Numbered from the stretch's first letter, positions 9,711 through 17,980 are shown. The stretch: DNA of 47,291 nucleotides from an uncultured Bacteroidia bacterium (GCA_903923905.1 CAIXZH010000117.1:1-47291); one strand, 5' to 3'. Notes: generated by a model not told the origin, from the sequence alone. Numbers and translations: made by a program.

Positions 9711-10252
9711 AACTCGCGTTGGCACGATATCAACCCCATTCAGTTTGCAAAGGGGATACCGATGTCTGCTTGTCACCCGTTGTTATGGCTGATATGATTC
9801 AGCTTATGCCCGACCGAACTACCGTGATTCAATTTAAAAAGGAGGATGTGAACTCTAAGTTTACGGTGACAATTACCGGTGTGATTTACAGTGACACTTC
9901 CAACCCCTATAAATTATACAATTATATTCGGATCTCATTAATTGATAGTCGCATAGGACAACCTATCTATGGTTTGGTTGACGATGGTGTAAACACGAAA
10001 GAGCTCCGGGATGAAAAAGTTGAACTGGAAATAACCGAGCGGGATGTGGTGAATAACCGGTTTAAAGTGTCGACGGATTTTCGGCTGCCACACAACTACA
10101 AAACAGCCCCTTTCCAGGTCGTTATTGAAGAATTCGAACGCGGACCTCAAAAGATGAAAGTTCCTTCTGATTACTCCCGTAGGATTGAACAGTCTGAAGA
10201 TACCGATAAACCGGTGTATGCTGATGTATTTAAAATTAATGAAACTAAATAA
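9659..10252 (+). CDS. C-terminal piece of broken giant protein
   Basis: The meaningful part starts at about 9688 with NMYFPFVKLALARYQPHSV, followed by LSPVVMADMIQLMPDRTTV and a beta-rich tail with FQVVIEEFERG. It lies one base out of frame with the central piece, with which it overlaps. Residues before NMYFPF look like an out-of-frame shadow of the preceding piece. The LSPVVxADxxQLxPDR pattern seems to be the C-terminal signature of the same unknown large family, so this is the tail of that protein and not an independent gene. It ends the first operon. Confidence 0.55.
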   Translation: MVLRSGDKSENMYFPFVKLALARYQPHSVCKGDTDVCLSPVVMADMIQLMPDRTTVIQFKKEDVNSKFTVTITGVIYSDTSNPYKLYNYIRISLIDSRIGQPIYGLVDDGVNTKELRDEKVELEITERDVVNNRFKVSTDFRLPHNYKTAPFQVVIEEFERGPQKMKVPSDYSRRIEQSEDTDKPVYADVFKINETK

Positions 10253-10263
10253 GTTTGTTAAGT

Positions 10264-10379
10264 TTTTCCCGCAGATAGATAACGCAGATTAACGCAGATT
10301 TAAAGTTGTTTCGGGCATTTCTGCGTTGATCAGCGGGATCAGCGGGCGAAGGTTTCCCGCGGATTATCGCAGATTATTT
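10264..10379. repeat. REP-like palindromic intergenic repeat
   Basis: This intergenic stretch is built from short repeated units: aacgcagatt twice in tandem (10281-10300), atcagcggg twice in tandem (10329-10346), and cccgc at 10268-10272 and 10356-10360. Opposed cgcagatt and ctgcgttgat arms can fold back on each other. Such elements are common between Bacteroidota genes and are thought to be moved by RAYT-type transposases, a remnant of which lies at 30696-30932. It follows the end of the first operon. Confidence 0.6.
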
Positions 10380-10484
10380 TTGCTAAATGAAAATCATCTT
10401 TAAATTTAACGAATTTAACTGAATATTTTTGGTATTTGACATCGGAATCGATGTCAACAATTTATGCCCACTTTTTTACTTCCC

Positions 10485-10514
10485 TTGTTTTTATCCCCCG
10501 AAAACATATCTTTG
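10485..10514 (+). promoter_or_regulatory. Bacteroidota-type promoter for the isoprenoid module
   Basis: A TAnnTTTG -7 element (tatctttg, 10507-10514) is preceded 19 bases earlier by ttgtttt (10485), close to the TTTG -33 element of the Bacteroidota primary sigma factor. A start near 10521 would leave about 30 bases of leader before the ATG at 10552, and this supports that ATG over the in-frame upstream start at 10429. Confidence 0.5.
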
Positions 10515-10551
10515 TTTCAGATTCTACAATGAAAAATCGGTTCCTTGTAAC

Positions 10552-11331
10552 ATGATAAAAAAAGTATTTTTTTGCAATTGTGGAGCGAATCTGATTGGAA
10601 CAGATCGTTTAAAGGATATAGAAGCCTATCTGAAACAGATGGAACACCCGTATGTCGTGATTTCCGATTTGTGTGGTTGTGCTATTGAACGTAAAGAGGA
10701 AACCTACGATCTTTTTTTAGCTGCGGATGAAGCTTTAATCGTCGCTTGTTATCCCCGGGGGGTCAGGCTACTGCTGGAAAACTGTGGCATTGACTATCAA
10801 AACCGGAAGATCAGTTACCTTAATTTCAGAGAACTTAACAATCAGCAGATTTTTGGTTCAGTTGCTTCGTTTTTCTCTGAAGTATCTATCAATCAGGTAG
10901 TTTCAAAAATTGGATATGGAAGTACCTGGCCTTCATGGTACCCTGTAATCGACTATTCAAGGTGTACTGCATGTGGGCAATGTGCCGATTTTTGTCTTTT
11001 TGGCGTATACGAAAAGACTAAAAATAAGGTAGTTGTGGTAAATCCAAAAGGATGCAAAAATAATTGTCCGGCCTGCGCACGGATTTGTCCCCAAATAGCC
11101 ATAGTCTTTCCAAAGTATGAGCATTCAGGAGCCATCGCAGGTTCTGAGACTATCGATGAAATGGCCGAGCAAAAGCGGCAAAATCTGGATATTGATGCCA
11201 TATTGGGAAGCAATATTTATAAAGCCCTTGAAATGCGAAAAGCAAAGCGCCAGTCAATAATTCGCAATACAGCCATGCAACAGGCTATAAATGAGCGGGC
11301 ACAAGCTCTCGCAGAAAAATCCGATAATTAA
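10552..11331 (+). CDS. Ferredoxin-type protein with two [4Fe-4S] motifs (259 aa)
   Basis: The ATG at 10552 (MIKKVFFCNCGANLIG) is chosen because it follows the promoter and opens with conserved-looking sequence; the frame is open back to 10429, but that extension looks random. The N-terminal 110 residues carry scattered Cys (CNCG, DLCGC, VACYPRG) and resemble Fe-S or flavin-binding domains seen beside heterodisulfide-reductase-like proteins. Two ferredoxin motifs follow: C138, C141, C144, C148 and C168, C172, C175, C179. The C-terminal 60 residues are charged and probably helical. It is the first gene of the isoprenoid module, 13 bp ahead of a radical SAM gene, so it may supply electrons to that enzyme. 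Exact partner unknown. Confidence 0.75.
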   Translation: MIKKVFFCNCGANLIGTDRLKDIEAYLKQMEHPYVVISDLCGCAIERKEETYDLFLAADEALIVACYPRGVRLLLENCGIDYQNRKISYLNFRELNNQQIFGSVASFFSEVSINQVVSKIGYGSTWPSWYPVIDYSRCTACGQCADFCLFGVYEKTKNKVVVVNPKGCKNNCPACARICPQIAIVFPKYEHSGAIAGSETIDEMAEQKRQNLDIDAILGSNIYKALEMRKAKRQSIIRNTAMQQAINERAQALAEKSDN

Positions 11332-11344
11332 CAATAGCCTTAAG

Positions 11345-12523
11345 ATGTCTCTACTCCGAAATTTTATAAAGTCTGATCTCAGGTGTATTTGGAAATTCTC
11401 CTATAATATGGGATGGAAGGGTATCTCAGGATTTAATAAATTTCAGAAAAGAAAGCTACGTGGGGAGATCTTTCCGGCATTCCAGTTTATTTCAGTGACG
11501 GATGACTGTAATTTAGCTTGCCAGGGATGCTGGGTTACCAAGGGAGAAAAGAGTTCGAGCCTTGATATTCAAACAATTAATAAGATTATATCGGACAGCA
11601 AAAAATACGGTTCTTATTTTTTTGGAATCCTTGGTGGTGAACCATTGATGTACAACGATTTGATGAGCATCTTCAGGGAGAACCCAGACTGCTATTTTCA
11701 GTTGTTTACCAATGGTACTTTACTAACAGAGAAAATTTCCGCGGAGCTTAAGAAATTGGCGAATGTCACTCCGCTGATCAGTCTGGAAGGAAATGAAATT
11801 GTAGCAGATATTCGGAGGGGAAGTAACCGCGTTTTTCAGCGAACTATCCGTGCGATCGAAACTGCCACTTCCATGGGATTAATAACAGGTGTTGCAATAA
11901 GTGTCTGTAAATCAAATATTGAGATGGCGCTTTCGGAGGAATTCATTGAGATGCTTCATTCCCGTGGTGTGATCTACCTTTGGTATTATATCTATCGTCC
12001 AACAGGAGAAAATCCCCATTACGAACTAGCCCTCTCACCGGAAGAAATATTGAGGTTAAGAGAGTTTCTGGTTGATGGCCGGACCAAATATCCACTTGTA
12101 CTGATCGATTCTTACTGGGGAGCTGACGGCGAGCCATTTTGTCCGGCGGCTGAGGGGCTGAGCCACCATATCAATCCAAATGGGGATATTGAACCATGCC
12201 CTGTGGTCCAATTCTCCTGTGATAATATCAAAGAGGGAGACCTAAAGGCGGTTTATGAAAACTCCGCATTTTTAAAGGAATTTAAATCCCAGGTGAACCA
12301 TCAAACCCATGGATGCATCTTAATGGAAAATCCCCGATGGCTCAATGAATTTGCAGATAGTTATCAGGCAGCAAATACTTCAAACCGTCCCGGATTATCG
12401 GAAGAGCTTTCCAATGGATGTCCCGTTTGCAGTCATGGAAGTTGCCCAAAAATCCCTGAAAAAAACTGGATATACAGGATGGCTAAAAAAAGAGCCTTCT
12501 TTGGTTTGGGCGCATACGGATAA
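11345..12523 (+). CDS. Radical SAM enzyme with SPASM-like Cys-rich C-terminus (392 aa)
   Basis: The CxxxCxxC cluster ligating the radical SAM [4Fe-4S] centre is at C55, C59, C62 (CNLACQGCW), followed by the GGEPL motif of the SAM-binding site. The C-terminal 130 residues hold many Cys (FCPAAEG, IEPCPVVQFSC, GCPVCSHGSCP), typical of SPASM or twitch extensions that bind auxiliary clusters. The start at 11345 is preferred to 11291, which would overlap the previous gene. Set between a ferredoxin and a polyprenyl synthase, it may modify an isoprenoid, as HpnH does for hopanoids, but it could equally act on a peptide or protein. The substrate is not visible from sequence. Confidence 0.85.
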   Translation: MSLLRNFIKSDLRCIWKFSYNMGWKGISGFNKFQKRKLRGEIFPAFQFISVTDDCNLACQGCWVTKGEKSSSLDIQTINKIISDSKKYGSYFFGILGGEPLMYNDLMSIFRENPDCYFQLFTNGTLLTEKISAELKKLANVTPLISLEGNEIVADIRRGSNRVFQRTIRAIETATSMGLITGVAISVCKSNIEMALSEEFIEMLHSRGVIYLWYYIYRPTGENPHYELALSPEEILRLREFLVDGRTKYPLVLIDSYWGADGEPFCPAAEGLSHHINPNGDIEPCPVVQFSCDNIKEGDLKAVYENSAFLKEFKSQVNHQTHGCILMENPRWLNEFADSYQAANTSNRPGLSEELSNGCPVCSHGSCPKIPEKNWIYRMAKKRAFFGLGAYG

Positions 12524-12588
12524 ATACAGAATAGAATTGTGATTTTTAAAATGTTAATTGTGAGTGTTTTTAATCTAAATTTATTCTT

Positions 12589-14184
12589 TTGAAATCATCA
12601 GAGTTCCAATCGATATTTACGCTTGACATACCCTCAGAGAAATCTGAGCGGACTCATATACGCACTAAGGTAGATTCCTATTTTTTAAATCACCAGGTAA
12701 TGCCTCCGGTTAGCCATGATCGTTTATTCCATTTTGCAAGTTTGCTTATAGAAACTGAAAAATGGGAGGAGCGGTATCGTGCTTTCATTATGGTTTGCTG
12801 CGGAAATGCCATCTGGAGATCCGTAGTTGGGGCTATTCCCTTTAGCCGCCGGATTTTTCTGCTGCCACAGTGTCTGCGCAATATCGCTTATTGCACTGCA
12901 GAACAAGACGAATTGGGATTATTATGCAATGAATGTGGTAATTGCAGCATTTCAGGCTTTTTGCGTGAAGCTGAAAATCTGGGCTATGTAGCGTTGGTCA
13001 CAGAAGGAACAACGATTACAACGCGCCTGATTGAAAGTGGCAAGGTAGATGCCGTTATTGGTGTCGGGTGTATGGAGGTTTTACAAAAAATGTTTGCCTC
13101 TGTTAGTAAATACAGCATTCCTGGGATTGGGATCCCCCTAACTACCTGCGGATGTGTTGAAACGACTGCAGATTCAACCTGGATCAAGCATGAGATTTAC
13201 AATTTTCTTGAAGATCCTTCAGTCCGGTTGCTCAACCTTAACTATCTTAGAAACAAGTCATCATCAATTTTCGGGGAGGAGCAATTAATTCGTATTTTGG
13301 GAGTTGCAAAGAGCAAAACTGAAATAATTGCATATGAATCCCTGCTTTCAGGAGGTCAGCGATTACGCCCTTTTTTTACGGTTCTGGCGTATGAAGCTTT
13401 TGTTACCGAACCTGACCCTGCAATCCTGAATATGCTGGCCTTATCGGTGGAGTGTTTCCATAAAGCCTCACTGATTCATGATGACATCGAGGATAACGAT
13501 GATCTGCGGTATGGCGTCGAAACATTGCATACTCAACGTGGAATCCCGGTTGCCATCAACGTGGGTGATTACCTTATTGGTGAAGGGTACAGGCTGATCT
13601 CGGAAAGCTCTCTTTCCCCGGAGATGATCCGAGAAGGGATCAAAATAGTTTCAAGGGGGCACCGGAGTCTGACTATCGGACAGGGTGCCGAATTAATTGC
13701 TATTCATTCCAATGAAATTCTTCCTCTCAATGAAATGTTGGAACTATTTGAAAATAAAACAGCTGCAGCATTCAAAGTATCGCTCTTGCTGGGTGCTACT
13801 ATTGGCGGGGCTTCTAAGGAAATACTGGATGTCTTAAGTCATTTTAGCCGGCTCATTGGTATCGGTTACCAGATCAAAGATGATTTGTCCGATTACCAGG
13901 GTCATAAAGGGGATATTGCAATCAGGAAATTTTCAATTCTACTTTCGATGTTAAAGGGAAAACTTCCGGACACCGAAACGGAAATATTTTTGGCAGCCTA
14001 TAAAACGGGCGATCTGGAAGTTTTGTATCATCTGATCGATCAAAACCAGATACCGGAGGCCACAAAAGATCTGTTAATCAACATAATCAATGAGGCAAAA
14101 GATTGTCTCAACAATCTCTCCAATTTAGGGCTTAAACTGGCATTGTATGAGGTTTTGGGAAAAATTTTCAAGGAGTATCTATAA
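12589..14184 (+). CDS. DUF116-polyprenyl diphosphate synthase fusion (531 aa)
   Basis: The start appears to be TTG at 12589; the next Met (residue 38) would remove sequence that looks conserved. Residues 1-215 match the Cys-rich DUF116 pattern (LLPQC, CNECGNCSIS, VIGVGCMEVL, TTCGC), a likely Fe-S domain of unknown role. Residues 230-531 are a trans-isoprenyl diphosphate synthase with both aspartate-rich motifs: DDIED at 298-302 and DDLSD at 431-435, which bind Mg and allylic diphosphate. It should condense isopentenyl diphosphate into a polyprenyl chain in the cytoplasm. Chain length cannot be read reliably. It overlaps the next gene by 38 bp, and two prenyl/terpene-cyclase fold proteins follow, which suggests they use its product. 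Confidence 0.88.
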   Translation: MKSSEFQSIFTLDIPSEKSERTHIRTKVDSYFLNHQVMPPVSHDRLFHFASLLIETEKWEERYRAFIMVCCGNAIWRSVVGAIPFSRRIFLLPQCLRNIAYCTAEQDELGLLCNECGNCSISGFLREAENLGYVALVTEGTTITTRLIESGKVDAVIGVGCMEVLQKMFASVSKYSIPGIGIPLTTCGCVETTADSTWIKHEIYNFLEDPSVRLLNLNYLRNKSSSIFGEEQLIRILGVAKSKTEIIAYESLLSGGQRLRPFFTVLAYEAFVTEPDPAILNMLALSVECFHKASLIHDDIEDNDDLRYGVETLHTQRGIPVAINVGDYLIGEGYRLISESSLSPEMIREGIKIVSRGHRSLTIGQGAELIAIHSNEILPLNEMLELFENKTAAAFKVSLLLGATIGGASKEILDVLSHFSRLIGIGYQIKDDLSDYQGHKGDIAIRKFSILLSMLKGKLPDTETEIFLAAYKTGDLEVLYHLIDQNQIPEATKDLLINIINEAKDCLNNLSNLGLKLALYEVLGKIFKEYL

Positions 14185-15025
14185 ATATGCTGCCAGGTCC
14201 AGGATAAAAAAGATTTATCCGAAGCTCCTGGAACCGGTTTTGGCAAAAGCACTTCAAATACTGGATGATGAGATGGTTTCCGAAATCCGGTCTTTTGTAA
14301 TTAGCCAGCAAACCAATGAAGGCGGATTTGCTGACCGGGGAGGTAAAACCGATCTTTATTATACCTTCTTTGGGATCTATGTCGCTGAAGCACTTTCGGT
14401 AAAGAACGTGTTTAAGCCTGCCGTGAATTACGTTATGAATATAGTGCAAAACAGTGATTTGTCCGGTGTTTATTTGTATTGTGGCGCAATTCTCTATTCA
14501 AAACTTAATGGCTCTGATGAAACAAGCGAGAAACTGAGAAAACAAATTGTTTCTGATCTACAAACTTCAACCTCAGAACAACCTGAGTATTCCGGTTTTT
14601 TGGGTATCCTGGCCTTATATTATCTTGGGGATTTTAAGAATTTACAACGCATTATCAATCAATATAATAAATTGATTTTAGTAAAGGAAAATAGCCCTTG
14701 TCCGGTAGTTGCTGCAAATTCTGTCATTCAGGCGATGGCCGGAAAAAAGTCATCCGTGAATATGGAAATTCTGCAATCCTTCAGGAGGGAAAACGGCGGA
14801 TTTGCAGCACTGCATAGGGCCCCTTCGGACGACTTGCTTTCCACAGGAGTGGCGTTGTATGCACTTCATTTTCTGGAAGCAGATATTAGATTAATAAAGC
14901 CTGATTGCCTTGGCTTTATTGACCATTTGTATCATAATGGAGGGTTTCGTTCCACCTCAGAAGATTACATGACCGATGTGGAATATACTTTTTACGGGCT
15001 ATTAGCCTTAGGGTCGATGTGTTGA
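14147..15025 (+). CDS. Prenyltransferase/squalene-oxidase-repeat protein (292 aa)
   Basis: An alpha-alpha barrel-type repeat protein. Units such as SQQTNEGGFADRGGKTDLYY, RENGGFAALHRAPSDDLLS and NGGFRSTSEDYMTDVEYTF show the QxxxGGF repeats of protein-prenyltransferase beta subunits and squalene cyclases. It has no DxDD motif and is half the length of a cyclase, so it is unlikely to be a complete class II cyclase. It may be a partner or lipid-binding subunit of the next protein, or a cyclase-fold enzyme with another chemistry. It starts inside the 3' end of the synthase gene with no better downstream start, which implies translational coupling. Confidence 0.75.
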   Translation: MRFWEKFSRSIYKYAARSRIKKIYPKLLEPVLAKALQILDDEMVSEIRSFVISQQTNEGGFADRGGKTDLYYTFFGIYVAEALSVKNVFKPAVNYVMNIVQNSDLSGVYLYCGAILYSKLNGSDETSEKLRKQIVSDLQTSTSEQPEYSGFLGILALYYLGDFKNLQRIINQYNKLILVKENSPCPVVAANSVIQAMAGKKSSVNMEILQSFRRENGGFAALHRAPSDDLLSTGVALYALHFLEADIRLIKPDCLGFIDHLYHNGGFRSTSEDYMTDVEYTFYGLLALGSMC

Positions 15026-15054
15026 TCTGATACTAGCGGAAAATTGAAGTAATT

Positions 15055-16851
15055 ATGCAGAAAAGTCTTGAAAATCAATATGATGAATTGGTCCTTCAGC
15101 TTAAATCCGAATTGAATGGGGATGGGTTCTGGAGTGGCAGACTCTCTTCAAGTGCGCTGGCAACAGCTGTTTCGGTAGTCGCCTTGAAAATAAACGCGGA
15201 TAATTCAGATAATCAATATGTTATTAATGGATTAAATTGGCTTTTAGCCCATACAAACGATGATGGCGGTTTCGGAGACACTCCGGAAAGCAGCAGTAAT
15301 GTCAGTACCTCACTGCTTTGTTATGCTGCAATCAGCTATTGCGGAAAAGAGAATGAAACTGCCGTTATTTCTCTGGCCAGGATTGAATCTTTTCTTGGAA
15401 AACAAAATATTGAACTGAAAAATGATCGTATAACCTCTTCTATATTATCATTTTATGGTAATGACTTTACTTTTTCGGTACCCATCCTTTCCATGCTCGT
15501 TATATGTGGAGTATTGGATGAAAGGGCTTGCACTAAAATCCCTCAGTTACCCTTTGAGTTCACACTATTCCCGGCTTCATGGTACAGTCTTTTCAATTTA
15601 CGGGTAGTCAGCTATGCTATTCCTGCATTGATTGCCGTCGGAATATTTGTTTTTAAAACGAGGAAGCACCATAATCCCGTTATGAGCTGGATCAGAAATC
15701 GGGCAATACAACCCTGCTTACGAAAACTTGAGAAAATTGTTCCTGAAAGTGGGGGTTTTCTGGAGGCTATTCCATTGACCGCCTTTGTTTCGATGTGTCT
15801 GATTACAACCGGATATGGCAATAATCCTTTTAAAGCTAAAGGGTTGCAGTTTTTAAGGGCGCAACAACGACCGGATGGAAGCTGGCCGATAGACAGTGAC
15901 CTTTCAACCTGGGTTACAACTTTAGCTGTTAAAGCCTTTGGAAATCAAATGTCCACGGAATTTTCATTCACGCAAATAGAAAAACTCATATCACATTTAA
16001 AATCAATACAATATAAAAATATTCATCCATTTAACCTTGCCCAACCGGGTGGATGGGGATGGACCAATTTATCGGGTTCAGTCCCTGACGTGGATGATAC
16101 CTGCGGCGCAATATTGGCGTTGTTGGATTTGTATAGCGGTGAAGCTGATGAATCTGAGTCAATTATTAATGGTTGTCAATGGCTGACAACACTTCAGAAC
16201 AAAGACGGCGGATTTCCGACATTTTGCAAAGGGTGGGCAAAGCTTCCATTTGACAGCAGCTGTGCTGATCTGACCGGACATGCTGTCCTTGCAATGACCA
16301 AATCGCTCGAAATACTTGGAGAAAAAATATCATCAGATTTAAAGAGTGCGCTTAACTTAGCTGTTGCACGTTCAATTGGCTATTTGTGGAATGCTCAGGA
16401 TGAAGACGGTTCATGGTTTCCCCTTTGGTTCGGAAATCAATATACTAAAGATCTGAAAAATCCGGTATACGGAACAGCCAAGGTAACTATTTATCTGAAA
16501 GATAGTTTATTGTGTAATTCTTTGGGAGACAGGATGAAGGAGAATATCGGGTTGCTGCTAATCCGGGCTCAAAATTATCTTTTAAAAATGCAGAACGATG
16601 ATGGCAGCTGGGGTGGTTCAATTGGCATTCAGGGCACTATCGAAGAGAGCGCATTGGCTGTGTGTGCATTGGCCCGAAATGATACTGAAGCTTGCAGCCT
16701 GGCTTTTAATTGGCTTGAATGTGAACGCGAAAAGAATGGGTTGCGTTCCAGTCCGATTGGTCTCTATTTTGCAATGTTGTGGTATGACGAAAAATTGTTT
16801 CCTTTAATCTATTCTATTGAAGCTTTGAGACGACATTTAAAACCCTCATAA
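15055..16851 (+). CDS. Squalene-hopene-cyclase-like class II terpene cyclase (598 aa)
   Basis: The length is close to SHC (about 630 aa). The catalytic acid motif is intact: D345-V-D347-D348 followed by TCG, matching the DVDDTA of hopene cyclases. QW repeats occur at QQRPDGSWPID, LQNKDGGFPTF, AQDEDGSWFPLW and MQNDDGSWGGS, and SCADLTGHAVLAM resembles the PDLTGH segment. The hydrophobic FNLRVVSYAIPALIAVG stretch (about 180-200) would insert into the membrane around the substrate channel. The N-terminus (GFWSGRLSSSALATA) resembles planctomycete-type cyclases. It should protonate and cyclise a polyprenyl substrate. No squalene synthase gene is nearby, so the substrate may be squalene from elsewhere or a polyprenyl product of the linked synthase. 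Confidence 0.88.
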   Translation: MQKSLENQYDELVLQLKSELNGDGFWSGRLSSSALATAVSVVALKINADNSDNQYVINGLNWLLAHTNDDGGFGDTPESSSNVSTSLLCYAAISYCGKENETAVISLARIESFLGKQNIELKNDRITSSILSFYGNDFTFSVPILSMLVICGVLDERACTKIPQLPFEFTLFPASWYSLFNLRVVSYAIPALIAVGIFVFKTRKHHNPVMSWIRNRAIQPCLRKLEKIVPESGGFLEAIPLTAFVSMCLITTGYGNNPFKAKGLQFLRAQQRPDGSWPIDSDLSTWVTTLAVKAFGNQMSTEFSFTQIEKLISHLKSIQYKNIHPFNLAQPGGWGWTNLSGSVPDVDDTCGAILALLDLYSGEADESESIINGCQWLTTLQNKDGGFPTFCKGWAKLPFDSSCADLTGHAVLAMTKSLEILGEKISSDLKSALNLAVARSIGYLWNAQDEDGSWFPLWFGNQYTKDLKNPVYGTAKVTIYLKDSLLCNSLGDRMKENIGLLLIRAQNYLLKMQNDDGSWGGSIGIQGTIEESALAVCALARNDTEACSLAFNWLECEREKNGLRSSPIGLYFAMLWYDEKLFPLIYSIEALRRHLKPS

Positions 16852-16891
16852 ATTATCTCCGGGAAGGAATGCCAATAATTAAATCCTTGTA

Positions 16892-16899
16892 TAACTTTG
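16892..16899 (+). promoter_or_regulatory. Possible -7 promoter element (TAACTTTG)
   Basis: The TAnnTTTG consensus lies 67 bases before the permease ATG at 16967. No convincing -33 TTTG is seen at the expected distance, so it is a weak call. The rest of 16852-16966 shows nothing notable. Confidence 0.25.
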
Positions 16900-16966
16900 T
16901 AATCCAGAGTGAAAAGAGATTTGAAGCAAGTTTTAATCTTTTCCCACCATTTTCCAAGAAATTGTA

Positions 16967-17980
16967 ATGCGCAAAAAATCAATTGTATTTATATTTTTAC
17001 TTCTGCTCTGGATCTTCCTGTTTTATTACAAGGAAGCTTCCACTAATTTCATTGTATATAACTGGATGCAGCTCCCCTATGAATCCAATCTCTCATCCAC
17101 AATCTGGTTTTTTCTGAGCACGCTTCAAAAAATATTTCTTCTGCTTATCCTGGTTATTTTTTTGGCCGGGATTATCAGATCATATTTTTCCCCCGAAAAG
17201 ACCCGTAAAGTATTGGAGGGTAAACCCTTGTTTGTAGGGAATGTCATGGCCTCTTTCCTGGGAATTCTGACCCCTTTTTGTTCCTGTTCGGCAATTCCTT
17301 TATTTTTAGGTTTTGTCGAAACCGGAATCCCTCTTGGTATAACCTTTTCATTTTTGATTGCTGCCCCTATGATTAATGAAGTGGCAGTAATCATGTTATT
17401 CAGTCTCTTTGGATGGCAGGTAGGTGCGATTTATATCCTGATGGGCCTTCTTATTGCCATCTCTTCAGGGTGGATTATCGGACGTCTAAATCTCGAAAGA
17501 TGGCTCCAGGATTGGGTACTGGCCCTGAAATTTGGAGAAGTACCGGAGGATGGACAACCTCTTGAATTTAAGGACCGTATTCGTGCCGGGCAAGTGGCTG
17601 TTAAAGAAATCATTGTCAAAATCTGGCCCTATATGATTACGGGGATAGCCGTCGGTGCCCTGGTCCACGGGTATGTATCCAATGATTACCTCGCTTCCTA
17701 TCTTGATAAATCGACATGGTATTCGGTACCGTTAGCTGTTTTAATTGGAATCCCGCTTTATACCTGTTCTCCGGGAGCCGTTCCGATTGTGTTTGCCTTA
17801 ATCGAAAAAGGTGTTCCACTCGGAACTGCGTTGGCTTTTATGATGTCGGTTATCGGGATTTCACTTCCCGAACTGATCATCTTAAAAAAAGTGTTAAAAC
17901 TCCCCTTTATCCTTACTTTTATTGCCATCATTGCCACAGGAATCATCATGGTTGGCTATATCCTGAATTTAATTTTGTAG
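16967..17980 (+). CDS. PF03773-type (ArsP/YraQ-like) inner-membrane permease (337 aa)
   Basis: A strongly hydrophobic protein with about eight membrane helices. It has the family signature TPFCSCSAIPLFLGF (C105, C107), the repeated-half counterpart LYTCSPGAVPIVFALIEKGV near residue 265, and the conserved AAPMINEVAV segment. Members export organoarsenicals or other soft metals and thiol-reactive compounds, while many have no known substrate. The paired Cys suggests metal or metalloid handling. It lies between the isoprenoid genes and the propeller array, with 98 bp before the next gene, so it may belong to either unit or be transcribed alone. A catalytic link to the neighbours is not shown. 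Confidence 0.85.
   Translation: MRKKSIVFIFLLLLWIFLFYYKEASTNFIVYNWMQLPYESNLSSTIWFFLSTLQKIFLLLILVIFLAGIIRSYFSPEKTRKVLEGKPLFVGNVMASFLGILTPFCSCSAIPLFLGFVETGIPLGITFSFLIAAPMINEVAVIMLFSLFGWQVGAIYILMGLLIAISSGWIIGRLNLERWLQDWVLALKFGEVPEDGQPLEFKDRIRAGQVAVKEIIVKIWPYMITGIAVGALVHGYVSNDYLASYLDKSTWYSVPLAVLIGIPLYTCSPGAVPIVFALIEKGVPLGTALAFMMSVIGISLPELIILKKVLKLPFILTFIAIIATGIIMVGYILNLIL

Larger units (their letters stand above)
6603..10252 (+). pseudogene. Broken giant gene (about 1216 aa if repaired)
   Basis: Three pieces join into one protein. Frame is conserved across a TAG at 7308-7310: the codons after it continue open and protein-like (DQYTWYNESNQPNAV) into the large second piece. At about 9686-9700 the second piece runs out of frame, and the sense sequence (NMYFPFVKLALARYQPHSV) continues one base back. 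Adding one A to the AAAA run after CCG would restore it. Two independent lesions suggest decay, though assembly error is possible. The three pieces are annotated separately below. Confidence 0.65.

Noticed and set aside
10429-10551. Upstream 41-codon extension of the ferredoxin-type gene
   Set aside because: The sequence covers the probable promoter (10485-10514) and looks random; the ATG at 10552 is better.
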